Of a DNA stretch of 64,000 nt, positions 42,386 through 50,882 are shown piece after piece. The translations under genes and the position numbers were made by a program. Each line of letters starts with the position of its first letter. Position 1 is the stretch's first letter. Origin of the DNA: Flavobacterium bernardetii (lineage in GTDB: Bacteria > Bacteroidota > Bacteroidia > Flavobacteriales > Flavobacteriaceae); contig NZ_JAANOQ010000002.1 in the NCBI RefSeq assembly GCF_011305415.1, positions 305,186-369,185 of the forward strand, in the 5' to 3' direction. The notes under the pieces are model-generated. The model saw nothing but the letters and a program-made list of their open reading frames with translations. It was not told the origin of the DNA and did no database searches.

Positions 42386-44002
42386 TTAAAATTTATAGTT
42401 TATACCTGAACTTATTGAAAATGAATATGATGTTGGTTGTGCATAATCAAAATTCCCTAAAAATTGAAATTGAGCAGCTGGTGAAACAAATATTTGAATT
42501 TTGTCACTTAAGTTATAATTCAAATAATAATTTAAATTTAAACCATACCCTTGCTTTAAATAAGCTAAAGATTTACCGATATTCATTTTACTTACATTTT
42601 CAGAATATGCATTAACTTCATTTTTTATAGGTAAGTAAAAACTTAATCCAAAAGAGGCCGCATGATTTAATTTACTTGTATTAAAGTAATGATAAGCTTC
42701 AATTGGAATTTCTATATATCTCAAATGTTGCTGAAAAGTAATTTTTTCACTATTGCTAAATACAGCATTTATAGTGCTCGAATCTTGATTTAATTCGATA
42801 CTTTCTGTTTGTAAATTACCGTTTAGGTTTTTTACAGTTGTATTATAATAAAATGTATTTATACTAACTCCAGATTGAATTCCCGTTTTTTCAGAAAACA
42901 TCCATTTTAGTTTTAAACCAAAAAGATTCCCATATTTTCTTGAACCATCAATCACTTCACTATTTCCAAATTTATTTTCTGTTCCAATTTTGTAATTAGT
43001 ATTAAATCCTGCAAAAGGACTAACAATTAATATTTTACTTTTTGGTTTAACAACAGTATCTTCTTTGGTTTCAGGAAGTTTTTTCTTTTTTATTTTTTCT
43101 TGAATCTGTTCGATTGTAACAATGCAGTTTTCGTCTGAACAACAACTGTCAATTTTTGAGAAACTAATTACTTGAGAATTTGAAATATTATTTTCGTTTA
43201 AACTTGTTGTTGAATTGTATGTTGAACTACTGTTTTTACTGAAATTTATGCTTTCAGTTTTGTTGTTGTTTAAATTATTACTTCTTATTTTCTTCTTCGT
43301 AATTGTGTTTTTTATTGCTTTGTTAGTATTGCTGTAAAGGTTATAATCAGTTAATTTGAATAAATTAGCTTTGTTGCTTTTTGTGTTTCTGCTGTTTTTA
43401 TAACCTGAAGTTTCTTTAGTTCGGTTTGTATTTGAAACTAAAGATTTCTTCATTGCAACGTTTGTTTCGTAACTACTTTTTTTGCCGCTTTTTGTTCTTG
43501 AATTTGAAACTAAAGATTTCTTTGTAGCATTTGTTTTGTTACTGTTGTTTTTAGAATTGTATTTTAAATCACTCTTTTTAGTCGTATTGAAATTGTATGA
43601 GTTATTATGATTTTTTGTATTATTATTTCGACTGTTGTTTGAAATTACATTTTCTTTAGAGTTATTTAAAACGGTGTTGTTATTTTGTTTCGTATTTGAA
43701 TTTGTATTTTCTTCAGAGTTATTTGAAATAGTGTTATTGTTTTGATTTGTATTTGAATTTAAAGCAGTACTATTCGTTCCGTTATTTGTTTCTTCATTAA
43801 CTGAATTGAAATGATAGTAAGAATAACTAGTTATACCTATAATAATAAGTGAGGAAAAGAAAATCCAAAAGAAAAACCTTCTTTTTCTCTTGTCTTTTTT
43901 TAAATCCGTTTCAATTTTATCCCAAACCATTTCGCTTGGAGAATAATCTAATTGACTTAAATTATCTTTGAAAAGTTTACCTATGTCTTTTTTATTCTCC
44001 AT
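42386..44002 (-). CDS. inner-membrane-anchored protein with C-terminal outer-membrane barrel
   Basis: A 538-residue protein in three parts: a cytoplasmic N-terminus of about 40 residues (KLFKDNLSQLDYSPSEMVWD), one membrane helix (about 43-63), a linker of over 220 residues rich in Asn, Ser, Thr and Lys with internal repetition (LVSNTNRTKETS, NNNTISNNSEEN), and a barrel-like domain (about 320-538, IVSPFAGFNTNYKIG ... ISSGINYKF). It overlaps the ECF sigma gene by 11 bases, the place of an anti-sigma factor. It could span inner to outer membrane and control the sigma factor, but it has no recognised anti-sigma fold. Confidence 0.7.
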   Translation of the reverse strand: MENKKDIGKLFKDNLSQLDYSPSEMVWDKIETDLKKDKRKRRFFFWIFFSSLIIIGITSYSYYHFNSVNEETNNGTNSTALNSNTNQNNNTISNNSEENTNSNTKQNNNTVLNNSKENVISNNSRNNNTKNHNNSYNFNTTKKSDLKYNSKNNSNKTNATKKSLVSNSRTKSGKKSSYETNVAMKKSLVSNTNRTKETSGYKNSRNTKSNKANLFKLTDYNLYSNTNKAIKNTITKKKIRSNNLNNNKTESINFSKNSSSTYNSTTSLNENNISNSQVISFSKIDSCCSDENCIVTIEQIQEKIKKKKLPETKEDTVVKPKSKILIVSPFAGFNTNYKIGTENKFGNSEVIDGSRKYGNLFGLKLKWMFSEKTGIQSGVSINTFYYNTTVKNLNGNLQTESIELNQDSSTINAVFSNSEKITFQQHLRYIEIPIEAYHYFNTSKLNHAASFGLSFYLPIKNEVNAYSENVSKMNIGKSLAYLKQGYGLNLNYYLNYNLSDKIQIFVSPAAQFQFLGNFDYAQPTSYSFSISSGINYKF

Positions 44003-44537
44003 TTTGAATTTTATTTGGTTGAAATTCTAAAATATTCTTTTTAAGTATGGCTTTGGCTTTTGATAAATTTGATTTGGATGTGCCTTCGCTAATGTTCAAT
44101 AGTTTTGCAATTTCTTTATGTGAATAATCGTCAAGTTCATAAAGATTAAAAACCAATCGGTACTGATTTGGTAATTGTTGAATTAAGTTCAATAAAATAT
44201 CTAAACTTAAACCACTTTCTGTTAAATCAAATTCTTCGTATTCAATATTTTGATATTCGTCAATGGTCTTGAAATTGGTTCGTTTATTAAATTTATTTAT
44301 GGCTTTGTTAATCGTAATTCTTTTAATCCAACCTTCAAAAGAACCTTTGTTTTGATATTTATCAATGTTTTGGTATATTTCCATGAAACTATCGTGCAAA
44401 TTATCTTCCGCTTCAGTAAATGAAGTACAATACTTCAAACTCAAGTTGAAAAGTGTTTTGCTGTAAATAAGATATAACTCTTTTTGATGGGTTATACTTT
44501 GTTTTTTACATCCAATAATAATTTCATCTAAATTCAA
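43992..44537 (-). CDS. ECF-type sigma-70 factor
   Basis: A 181-residue extracytoplasmic-function sigma factor with region 2 (about 20-85: YSKTLFNLSLKYC, DSFMEIYQNIDKY, FEGWIKRITINKAINKF) and region 4 (about 120-172: LPNQYRLVFNLYELDDYSHKEIAKLLNISEGTSKSNLSKAKAIL, containing the helix-turn-helix). No region 3, as expected. It starts four bases after the DUF1566-like lipoprotein gene, so it is transcribed from the promoter at 45855-45882. That promoter has a GCAACC -35-type word like those read by ECF factors, suggesting autoregulation. Confidence 0.95.
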   Translation of the reverse strand: MNLDEIIIGCKKQSITHQKELYLIYSKTLFNLSLKYCTSFTEAEDNLHDSFMEIYQNIDKYQNKGSFEGWIKRITINKAINKFNKRTNFKTIDEYQNIEYEEFDLTESGLSLDILLNLIQQLPNQYRLVFNLYELDDYSHKEIAKLLNISEGTSKSNLSKAKAILKKNILEFQPNKIQNGE

Positions 44538-44541
44538 TTAT

Positions 44542-45828
44542 CTAAAAATATCTAATGATTAATGTTTTAATGTTGTTGCTGTTTTTGTTTGCATTTTCAG
44601 TAGCTCCAGTTTGTAAATTTATAACTTTTACTTTTGAAATATCATACTCTGTTGAACTCCAATAATAAGAATTATCAAAAGTTAAATGATGTGGAATTGA
44701 TAATGTATTGTAAATCAATTCAAGCTCATCAAAAGAAGGAATGAACCAGTTGTTTGAATTATTGAAATTCTGATTAATAATTTCTTTTGAAGCAACACTT
44801 CCATTGCTTGAAGCACTACAAATTGATGGATTTGTGTAGAAATTATTTAAATCATTATGACTGTTTAGTATGCCGTAATTATTCTGTAAACCACAACCAA
44901 TATTGCTAAATTGAGCATTGTTTACATTCAAATTAATACAACCCCATTCTTTTGTGGGTAAATTTTGATTTAATACTTCTATATATTGCCATCCGTTGGA
45001 ATATGCATTCTTTTTGTAAGCTATTTTTCCGCCTTTTGGTCCGATTTCTCCAATTTCAAAACTATCTGAATTTTTACAGTCTTTCGTTAAAGTTCTTTCA
45101 ATATTGATTGATTTTATTTTGATTAAATTCTCGGTGAAATTAAGTACTTTATAATTTAAATTCCATGAAGTTGCCACGTTTGATGTTCCAGCTAAATTGA
45201 TATTCAAATTTAATTCATCATTTAAGAAAAGAAAAATCCATGTTCCTGTGTAGTTGTTGTTTAAATGATAAAGATTTATTGTTCCATTATCGTTTGCTGT
45301 AAAAACAGCTCCTGCAAATTCGTTGTTTTCGCCTTCTATAAAAGGAACTTTCCAAACACATGAACCTTGTGGGTTTCCGAACAAACCACTACAAGTTGCT
45401 ATAATATCTTCTCTTGAACAAGCATCAATGGCAAGTTTTAGTTCCGTATTATTACTAACAGTAAATATTGATCCGTCTGCTAAAGTGGTTTGCAATGGAT
45501 AACTAATGCTAATAAATTGATTGCTTGGAAGATTTCCTATGAAGTCACTAAACATATCATCACCCGTCATTGTAACCTGATTAATGATTTGATAATTATC
45601 GTTGTACACTAATAATTGAAACGGATAAATGAAATCAATACAGACTATTGATCTTAATGGGTCGTCTTCATCTTCAGTAATCTCTTGAAGTAAATGAAAA
45701 AGAACATCGTCTTTTTTTATTGTTTCAGTAGTTGACAATAAGCCATCGCCAACAGGTTCGTTTTGACAAGATTGTGTTAACAAGATAAGTAAAAGGAGTA
45801 GGTTGAATTTTATAAGAATTGATTTCAT
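44542..45828 (-). CDS. DUF1566-like (Lcl C-terminal-type) lipoprotein
   Basis: About 428 residues from the ATG at 45828, chosen because MKSILIKFNLLLLLILLTQSC is a lipoprotein signal (lipobox TQSC); the 15 residues from 45873 precede it without function. The N-terminal 250 residues are unassigned (a CSR/CSGLFGNPQGSCVW Cys group). The C-terminal part (about 275-425) has the DUF1566/Lcl pattern: IGPKGGKIAYKKNAYSNGWQY, NNWFIPSFDELELIYNTL, YYWSSTEYD. Such domains occur on cell-surface proteins. It is the first gene of the ECF sigma unit, so it may be part of its sensory or effector set. Confidence 0.72.
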   Translation of the reverse strand: MKSILIKFNLLLLLILLTQSCQNEPVGDGLLSTTETIKKDDVLFHLLQEITEDEDDPLRSIVCIDFIYPFQLLVYNDNYQIINQVTMTGDDMFSDFIGNLPSNQFISISYPLQTTLADGSIFTVSNNTELKLAIDACSREDIIATCSGLFGNPQGSCVWKVPFIEGENNEFAGAVFTANDNGTINLYHLNNNYTGTWIFLFLNDELNLNINLAGTSNVATSWNLNYKVLNFTENLIKIKSINIERTLTKDCKNSDSFEIGEIGPKGGKIAYKKNAYSNGWQYIEVLNQNLPTKEWGCINLNVNNAQFSNIGCGLQNNYGILNSHNDLNNFYTNPSICSASSNGSVASKEIINQNFNNSNNWFIPSFDELELIYNTLSIPHHLTFDNSYYWSSTEYDISKVKVINLQTGATENANKNSNNIKTLIIRYF

Positions 45829-45854
45829 AATAGAGTTTTTTGAGGTTATATTTA

Positions 45855-45882
45855 TATAGTAGTAAAAAATCAAAAAGGTTGC
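45855..45882 (-). promoter_or_regulatory. ECF-type promoter, copy 1
   Basis: Minus strand: GCAACCTTTTT (45882-45872) and TACTATA (45861-45855), start-to-start 17 bases on the plus strand. The same pair with the same spacing occurs at 46318-46345 and 46461-46488. Confidence 0.6.
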
Positions 45883-45901
45883 CTTTGAAATATATAAAAT
45901 T

Positions 45902-46291
45902 TTATTGTTTTGTAATATCTAGATGTACATCACAAAATTGACCAGTGTCATCCGTTGCGTAAACACTAATTTTTCCAGAAGTGAAGTTTGAATTAAATTG
46001 CACATATGCATACTTTTCATATGCCGATACAATTACCATAGAACTATTATTTACTTCCCAGTTAAAAGTTCCGTTTTCTATTGATGAAGTTAATTCATAA
46101 AGATATTTTTTGCCAGGAATTATTTTATGTCTTCCAATTACACCACAGCATAATCCTTTTTGGGTTGAATAAGGGTTGTTTGTGAAATTATCACTTGTGT
46201 TTGGATCTGGATTTACCTCTTCATCTTTTGAACAAGAGAAAACAGATAATGTAATTAATGTAACGAAAACTAATCTTTTAATATTTTTCAT
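45902..46291 (-). CDS. small lipoprotein
   Basis: A 129-residue lipoprotein (MKNIKRLVFVTLITLSVFSC, lipobox VFSC) followed by an acidic linker (SKDEEVNPDPNTSD) and a PKD/Ig-like beta domain (YLYELTSSIENGTFNWEVNNSS, GKISVYATDDTGQFCD). Two Cys in CCGVIG and one near the end may form a disulfide. It has its own copy of the ECF-type promoter (46318-46345), so it appears to belong to the same regulon as the genes downstream. Confidence 0.75.
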   Translation of the reverse strand: MKNIKRLVFVTLITLSVFSCSKDEEVNPDPNTSDNFTNNPYSTQKGLCCGVIGRHKIIPGKKYLYELTSSIENGTFNWEVNNSSMVIVSAYEKYAYVQFNSNFTSGKISVYATDDTGQFCDVHLDITKQ

Positions 46292-46317
46292 AATAATATT
46301 TTTTGAGGTTATATTAT

Positions 46318-46345
46318 TATAGTATGATAAAATTAAAAAGGTTGC
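46318..46345 (-). promoter_or_regulatory. ECF-type promoter, copy 2
   Basis: Minus strand GCAACCTTTTT (46345-46335) and TACTATA (46324-46318), followed by ATAACCTCAAAAAA, which is also shared with the leader of the next gene. Confidence 0.6.
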
Positions 46346-46357
46346 TTTGACAACATA

Positions 46358-46389
46358 AAAAAACCTGAAAAATATTTTTCAGGTTTTTT
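46358..46389. terminator. terminator before promoter copy 2
   Basis: Stem AAAAAACCTGAAAAA (46358-46372) / TTTTTCAGGTTTTTT (46375-46389). It would end transcripts started from promoter copy 3 after about 100 nt. Confidence 0.75.
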
Positions 46390-46455
46390 AAAACTAACTA
46401 AAATAAAGAGATTATACTTTTTGGATTGTATTCATTTTATAATTTTTTCTTGTTG
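46375..46455 (-). ncRNA. candidate small RNA or decayed gene from ECF promoter copy 3
   Basis: Promoter copy 3 (46488-46461) is followed on the minus strand only by a seven-codon frame (ATGAATACAATCC..., 46437-46414) and then the terminator at 46389-46358. The predicted transcript is about 90 nt with no protein of note. It could be a sigma-controlled small RNA or what is left of a deleted lipoprotein gene. Confidence 0.35.
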
Positions 46456-46460
46456 TTTTA

Positions 46461-46488
46461 TATAGTATTGAAAACACAAAAAGGTTGC
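46461..46488 (-). promoter_or_regulatory. ECF-type promoter, copy 3
   Basis: Minus strand GCAACCTTTTT (46488-46478) and TACTATA (46467-46461), identical spacing to copies 1 and 2. The flank TTGACAACATAAAAAAAC is also shared with copy 2. Confidence 0.55.
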
Positions 46489-46501
46489 CTTGACAACATA
46501 A

Positions 46502-46535
46502 AAAAACCCTGAAAAAATTAATTTTCAGGGTTTTT
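46502..46535. terminator. terminator next to the duplicated pnp tail
   Basis: Stem AAAAACCCTGAAAA (46502-46515) / TTTTCAGGGTTTTT (46522-46535), about 20 bases past the stop codon of the truncated pnp copy; probably the original pnp terminator. Confidence 0.8.
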
Positions 46536-46555
46536 AAAATATTTAAAAAGAAAGA

Positions 46556-46655
46556 TTATGCTTTTGGAGCATCATCTTTTTTCTCTTCTCTTGGAGGTCT
46601 TGGCATTAATGCTTTTCTAGAAACTTTTTCTTTTCTAGTTTTTGGATCAATACTA
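46556..46655 (-). pseudogene. duplicated 3' end of pnp
   Basis: About 100 bases that closely match the last 33 codons of pnp at 48216-48315, encoding [20 protein letters not shown] then [10 protein letters not shown] and a stop. One codon differs (Asp for Glu). Upstream the match fades within a few bases (KKFSI in place of pnp sequence). There is no start and no gene body. Confidence 0.9.
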
Positions 46656-46772
46656 AATTTTTTACAAAAAGCATGAAACAAATTCTTTTGCTTAAGTTTA
46701 CTAAAAATTAGTTTATTTTTATAATCAAAAACAACAAGTTGTTTGTATAACCATGTTTAAATGTAAAAAAAA

Positions 46773-48134
46773 ATGAAAAAAATAATTATTTTATTATTTA
46801 TAAACATAAGTCTACAAAGCTTTGCTCAATGCTTTACAAGTATAGCTTCCGGAGGAGGAGATCATAGTCTTAGTATAAAAACAGATGGAACACTTTGGTC
46901 TTGGGGATATAATTCTTTAGGCCAATTAGGAGATGGAACAACTGTTCATAAGAATGTGCCTATACAAGTTGGGGCTAATGCAAATTGGCAGAGTATAAGT
47001 GCTGGAATAGAACATACTCTTGCTATAAAAACTGATGGGACTCTTTGGGCTTGGGGCAGAAATGACTATGGAATGTTGGGAGATGGTACAAATCTTAGTA
47101 AATCAATACCTACACAGATAGGTACGTCCACGAACTGGCAAAGCATTAGTGCTGGAGATTTTTATTCGACTGCTATTAAAACTGATGGTACACTTTGGGC
47201 TTGGGGTATTAATTTTTCTGGACAGTTAGGAGACGGAACGACTATTAATAAAAATATACCAACACAAATAGGAACTGCTATGAATTGGCAAAGTGTGAGT
47301 GCAGGATATTCGCATACAATTGCATTGAAAAATAATGGGACTTTATGGGCTTGGGGTGGTAATTATTATGGTCAATTAGGAGATGGAACAAATTTTGGAA
47401 ATATTTCGCCAATTCAAATAGGTTCTGGTACAAATTGGCAGATGATTAGTGCAGGATCTACTCATTCTACTGCAATCAAATCTGATGGTACGCTTTGGGC
47501 GTGGGGAGAGAATAATCATGGACAATTAGGGAATGGAACGTTTACTAATAAAAATTCACCAATTCAAATCGGTTTTGGATCAACTTGGCATATTATTGCA
47601 TCAGGTTTTTATTATACCCTAGCCATAAAATCGGACTTTACATTGTGGTCTTGGGGAAGAAATTATTTTGGACAATTAGGAGACGGAACATATGTAGATA
47701 AGAATACACCTACAACAGTAAGTTTAGATAATAATTGGGAAAATATTAGTGCTGCAGAAGACCACTCACTTGCTTTAAAATCAGATGGAAGTCTATATTC
47801 ATGGGGTTACAATTATTTTGGACAGTTAGGTGATGGAACAAATGTCAATAAAGTTCTGCCAACAACAATTAGTTGTTCTACGCTTAATGTTTCTACGTTT
47901 GAAGATAAAACGTTAGTAGTATTTCCAAATCCGGTTAAAACTGTAGTAAATCTTCATGCTCAAAACACCATCCTTGTAACAGAAATTATAGATATTAATG
48001 GTAGAATTATGAAGTCAACTAAACATAATAGTAATGAAGTGACTTTAAATCTAGATGACTTTCAAGTTGGATTGTATTTTATAAAAGTCATCACCAATAT
48101 TGGTAATTCCATACTAAAAATAATAAAAGAGTAA
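46773..48134 (+). CDS. secreted RCC1-repeat protein with type IX sorting domain
   Basis: A 453-residue exported protein: signal peptide (ISLQSFAQ), then seven RCC1/BLIP-II-type repeats of about 50 residues built on SAG.xHxLAIKTDGTLWAWG and GQLGDGT (about 20-365), which form a seven-bladed propeller. The C-terminal 75 residues are a type A type-IX sorting domain (VFPNPVKTVVNL, EIIDINGRIMK, FQVGLYFIKVI, LKIIKE). Repeats are very similar to one another at DNA level, suggesting recent expansion. The gene lies between two copies of the pnp 3' end and points opposite to pnp, so it arrived by insertion or duplication. Confidence 0.92.
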   Translation: MKKIIILLFINISLQSFAQCFTSIASGGGDHSLSIKTDGTLWSWGYNSLGQLGDGTTVHKNVPIQVGANANWQSISAGIEHTLAIKTDGTLWAWGRNDYGMLGDGTNLSKSIPTQIGTSTNWQSISAGDFYSTAIKTDGTLWAWGINFSGQLGDGTTINKNIPTQIGTAMNWQSVSAGYSHTIALKNNGTLWAWGGNYYGQLGDGTNFGNISPIQIGSGTNWQMISAGSTHSTAIKSDGTLWAWGENNHGQLGNGTFTNKNSPIQIGFGSTWHIIASGFYYTLAIKSDFTLWSWGRNYFGQLGDGTYVDKNTPTTVSLDNNWENISAAEDHSLALKSDGSLYSWGYNYFGQLGDGTNVNKVLPTTISCSTLNVSTFEDKTLVVFPNPVKTVVNLHAQNTILVTEIIDINGRIMKSTKHNSNEVTLNLDDFQVGLYFIKVITNIGNSILKIIKE

Positions 48135-48162
48135 CATGTTTTATCAAAAATTTTATAAAGGA

Positions 48163-48197
48163 AAAACCCCAATTCAACTAAATGAATTGGGGTCTTT
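48163..48197. terminator. bidirectional terminator between RCC1 gene and pnp
   Basis: Stem AACCCCAATTCA / TGAATTGGGGTC with loop ACTAAA; different sequence from the terminator beside the truncated pnp copy, so only the coding tail and the AAATATTTAAAA spacer are duplicated. Confidence 0.8.
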
Positions 48198-48215
48198 AAA
48201 TATTTAAAAGAAAGA

Positions 48216-50366
48216 TTATGCTTTTGGAGCGTCCTCTTTTTTCTCTTCTCTTGGAGGTCTTGGCATTAATGCTTTTCTAGAAACTTTTTCTTTTCTAGTT
48301 TTTGGGTCAACACCTAAGTATTTTACCATAAATACATCACCCATGTTTACTACATCAGTAACATTTTCTGTTCTTTCCCAAGCTAATTCAGATACGTGTA
48401 ATAAAACTTCGTTTCCTGGAGCAGCAGTATATTCTACAACCGCACCGAAATCTAACATTTTAATTACTTTCACTTCATAACTTTCACCCATTGTAGGTTT
48501 GAAGATAATTGAGTCAATTTTAGCTAAAACTGCTGCAATTCCGTCTGGGTCTGTTCCTAAAATTTCAACAACTCCTTGTTCGTCAACTTCGTTGATTACG
48601 ATAGTTGTTCCAGTAGCTTTTTGTAATTCTTGAATTACTTTTCCACCAGGTCCAATTAATGCACCAATAAAGTTTCCAGGAATAGTACGCATGATAATTT
48701 TTGGAGCGTGAACTTTAACATCATTGTTTGGTTGAGCTAAAGTTTCCATTAATTTTCCTAAGATATGTAAACGTCCATCACGAGCTTGAGCTAATGCTTG
48801 CTCCATGATTTCATATTTTAATCCGTCAATTTTAATGTCCATTTGACAAGCAGTAATTCCTTCTGAAGTTCCTGTTACTTTGAAATCCATATCTCCTAAA
48901 TGATCTTCATCACCTAAAATATCAGATAAAACAGCAAAACGTTCTCCGTCTGTAATCAATCCCATCGCAATTCCAGAAACTGGACGAATCATTTGAATAC
49001 CGGCATCCATTAATGATAATGTTCCAGCACAAACTGTAGCCATTGAAGAAGAACCATTAGATTCTAATACTTCAGAAACTACACGAATTGTATAAGGACA
49101 ATCAGCAGGAATCATGTTTTTTAATGCACGTTGTGCTAAGTTTCCGTGACCAACTTCTCTTCTTGAAGTTCCTCTTAATGGACGAGCTTCTCCAGTTGAA
49201 AATGGTGGGAAGTTATAGTGTAAATAGAATTTTTCTTCTCCTTGTTCAGATGGTGAATCAATTTGGTTCGCTTCTCTAGATGTTCCTAAAGTTGCAGTTG
49301 CCAAAGCTTGAGTTTCTCCACGTGTAAACAATGCCGAACCGTGAACCGATGGTAAATAATCTACTTCACACCAGATGTCTCTGATTTCCGTAGTTTTTCT
49401 TCCGTCTAAACGTGTTCCTAAATCTAAAGTTACATTACGAACTGCTTCTTTGTTGACTTTTTTGAAATATTTAGAAACTAAATCTCCGTTTTCTGTCAAT
49501 TCTTCTTCAGTAAATAATGCTTTTACTTCTTCTTTTACTTCTTCAAATGCAGCAGAACGTTCGTGTTTAGCTGAACCTTTACTAGCAATTGCGTAAATTT
49601 TATCGTAAGATGCTTCTTTTACTTTTTCGTAAATAGCTTCGTCTTCTTTTTCTCCTTCATAAGTACGAACTTCTTTTTTTCCAAATGCTTGCGCCAATCT
49701 TTCTTGAGCAGCAATTTGTACTTTAATATGTTCGTGTGCAAATTTAATCGCTTCTAACATTTCTGCTTCTGAAATTTCTTTCATTTCTCCTTCTACCATG
49801 GCGATAGAATCAGTTGAAGCTCCAATCATCATATCAATATCTGATAATTCTAATTGCGCACGAGATGGGTTGATGATGAATTTTCCATCAATTCTTCCAA
49901 CTCTTGCTTCAGAAATTAAAGTTTCAAAAGGAATGTCAGATAAGGCAAGTGCTGCCGAAGCGGCTAAACCTGCTAATGCATCTGGCATCACTTCTTCATC
50001 ATGAGACATTAACTGAATCATAACTTGAACTTCTGCATGATAATCTGATGGGAAAAGTGGACGTAAAACACGGTCAACTAATCTCATAGTTAATACTTCG
50101 CTATCACTTGGACGTGCTTCTCTTTTGAAGAAACCACCAGGAAAACGACCTGCTGCAGCAAATTTTTCACGATAATCTACCGTTAAAGGTAAAAAGTCGA
50201 TACCTGGACTTGCTTTTCTTGATGATACTACTGTTCCTAAGATTACAGTGTTACCAATTCTTACTACTACAGAACCGTCAGCTTGTTTCGCTAAACGACC
50301 TGTCTCGATTGTGATGCTTCTGCCATCACCTAAATCGATCTTTTCTACAAATAATTGTGGAATCAT
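48216..50366 (-). CDS. pnp: polyribonucleotide nucleotidyltransferase (PNPase)
   Basis: A phosphorolytic 3'-5' exoribonuclease of RNA decay, about 716 residues. I prefer the ATG at 50366 ([31 protein letters not shown]) over 50381, as this is the common family start. Two RNase PH domains (about 10-145 and 310-450) are visible, with [31 protein letters not shown] in the first and [14 protein letters not shown] and [20 protein letters not shown] in the second. KH ([19 protein letters not shown]) and S1 ([20 protein letters not shown]) domains close the protein. Upstream lies rpsO, the usual arrangement. The terminal 33 codons are duplicated at 46556. Confidence 0.97.
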   Translation of the reverse strand: MIPQLFVEKIDLGDGRSITIETGRLAKQADGSVVVRIGNTVILGTVVSSRKASPGIDFLPLTVDYREKFAAAGRFPGGFFKREARPSDSEVLTMRLVDRVLRPLFPSDYHAEVQVMIQLMSHDEEVMPDALAGLAASAALALSDIPFETLISEARVGRIDGKFIINPSRAQLELSDIDMMIGASTDSIAMVEGEMKEISEAEMLEAIKFAHEHIKVQIAAQERLAQAFGKKEVRTYEGEKEDEAIYEKVKEASYDKIYAIASKGSAKHERSAAFEEVKEEVKALFTEEELTENGDLVSKYFKKVNKEAVRNVTLDLGTRLDGRKTTEIRDIWCEVDYLPSVHGSALFTRGETQALATATLGTSREANQIDSPSEQGEEKFYLHYNFPPFSTGEARPLRGTSRREVGHGNLAQRALKNMIPADCPYTIRVVSEVLESNGSSSMATVCAGTLSLMDAGIQMIRPVSGIAMGLITDGERFAVLSDILGDEDHLGDMDFKVTGTSEGITACQMDIKIDGLKYEIMEQALAQARDGRLHILGKLMETLAQPNNDVKVHAPKIIMRTIPGNFIGALIGPGGKVIQELQKATGTTIVINEVDEQGVVEILGTDPDGIAAVLAKIDSIIFKPTMGESYEVKVIKMLDFGAVVEYTAAPGNEVLLHVSELAWERTENVTDVVNMGDVFMVKYLGVDPKTRKEKVSRKALMPRPPREEKKEDAPKA

Positions 50367-50487
50367 AAATTTAATTCTCAAAGGTTATACAAAGGGTTAG
50401 TTGTGTTGTTGTTGTTGTTGTGTAGTTGTTGTAGTTGTGTCTAACCCAATGAAAAACCAAACTTTTCTTGCTTTTTTTGTAAACAAA

Positions 50488-50506
50488 AAGGGGCACAAAG
50501 CCCCTT
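50488..50506 (-). terminator. rpsO terminator
   Basis: AAGGGGC (50488-50494) / GCCCCTT (50500-50506), with T5 following on the minus strand, eight bases past the rpsO stop. pnp is therefore probably transcribed mainly from its own promoter. Confidence 0.85.
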
Positions 50507-50513
50507 AAGTATA

Positions 50514-50783
50514 TTATTTTCTAATTCCTAATTCTTTAATAATCTCACGGTATCTTAAGATATCTTTCTTTTTTAAGTAATCTAAAAGACTTCTTCTTTT
50601 ACCTACTAAAAGTACTAATGATCTTTCAGTGTTATAATCGTGACGATTTTTTTTCAAGTGCTCAGTTAAGTGAGAAATTCTGAATGTGAATAACGCAATT
50701 TGTCCTTCTGCTGAACCTGTGTTTTCTGCTTTTCCTCCGTGTTTAGCGAAGATCTCTGCTTTTGTTTCTTTAGTCAAATACAT
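50514..50783 (-). CDS. rpsO: 30S ribosomal protein S15
   Basis: An 89-residue primary rRNA-binding protein of the 30S platform, binding 16S rRNA helices 20-22. The family pattern is complete: GKAENTGSAEGQIALFTFRISHLTEHLKKNRHDYNTERSLVLLVGKRRSLLDYLKKKD. Length is standard. It precedes pnp, the classic rpsO-pnp pairing, though a terminator lies between them. Confidence 0.98.
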   Translation of the reverse strand: MYLTKETKAEIFAKHGGKAENTGSAEGQIALFTFRISHLTEHLKKNRHDYNTERSLVLLVGKRRSLLDYLKKKDILRYREIIKELGIRK

Positions 50784-50882
50784 GCTAATATTATTTAAAT
50801 GATTATTATGTAGATTGAGAATGTCTCAATACGGGTGCAAATTTACAAATTATTTTTGAAGTTGCAAGTTTATACCGCTTTT

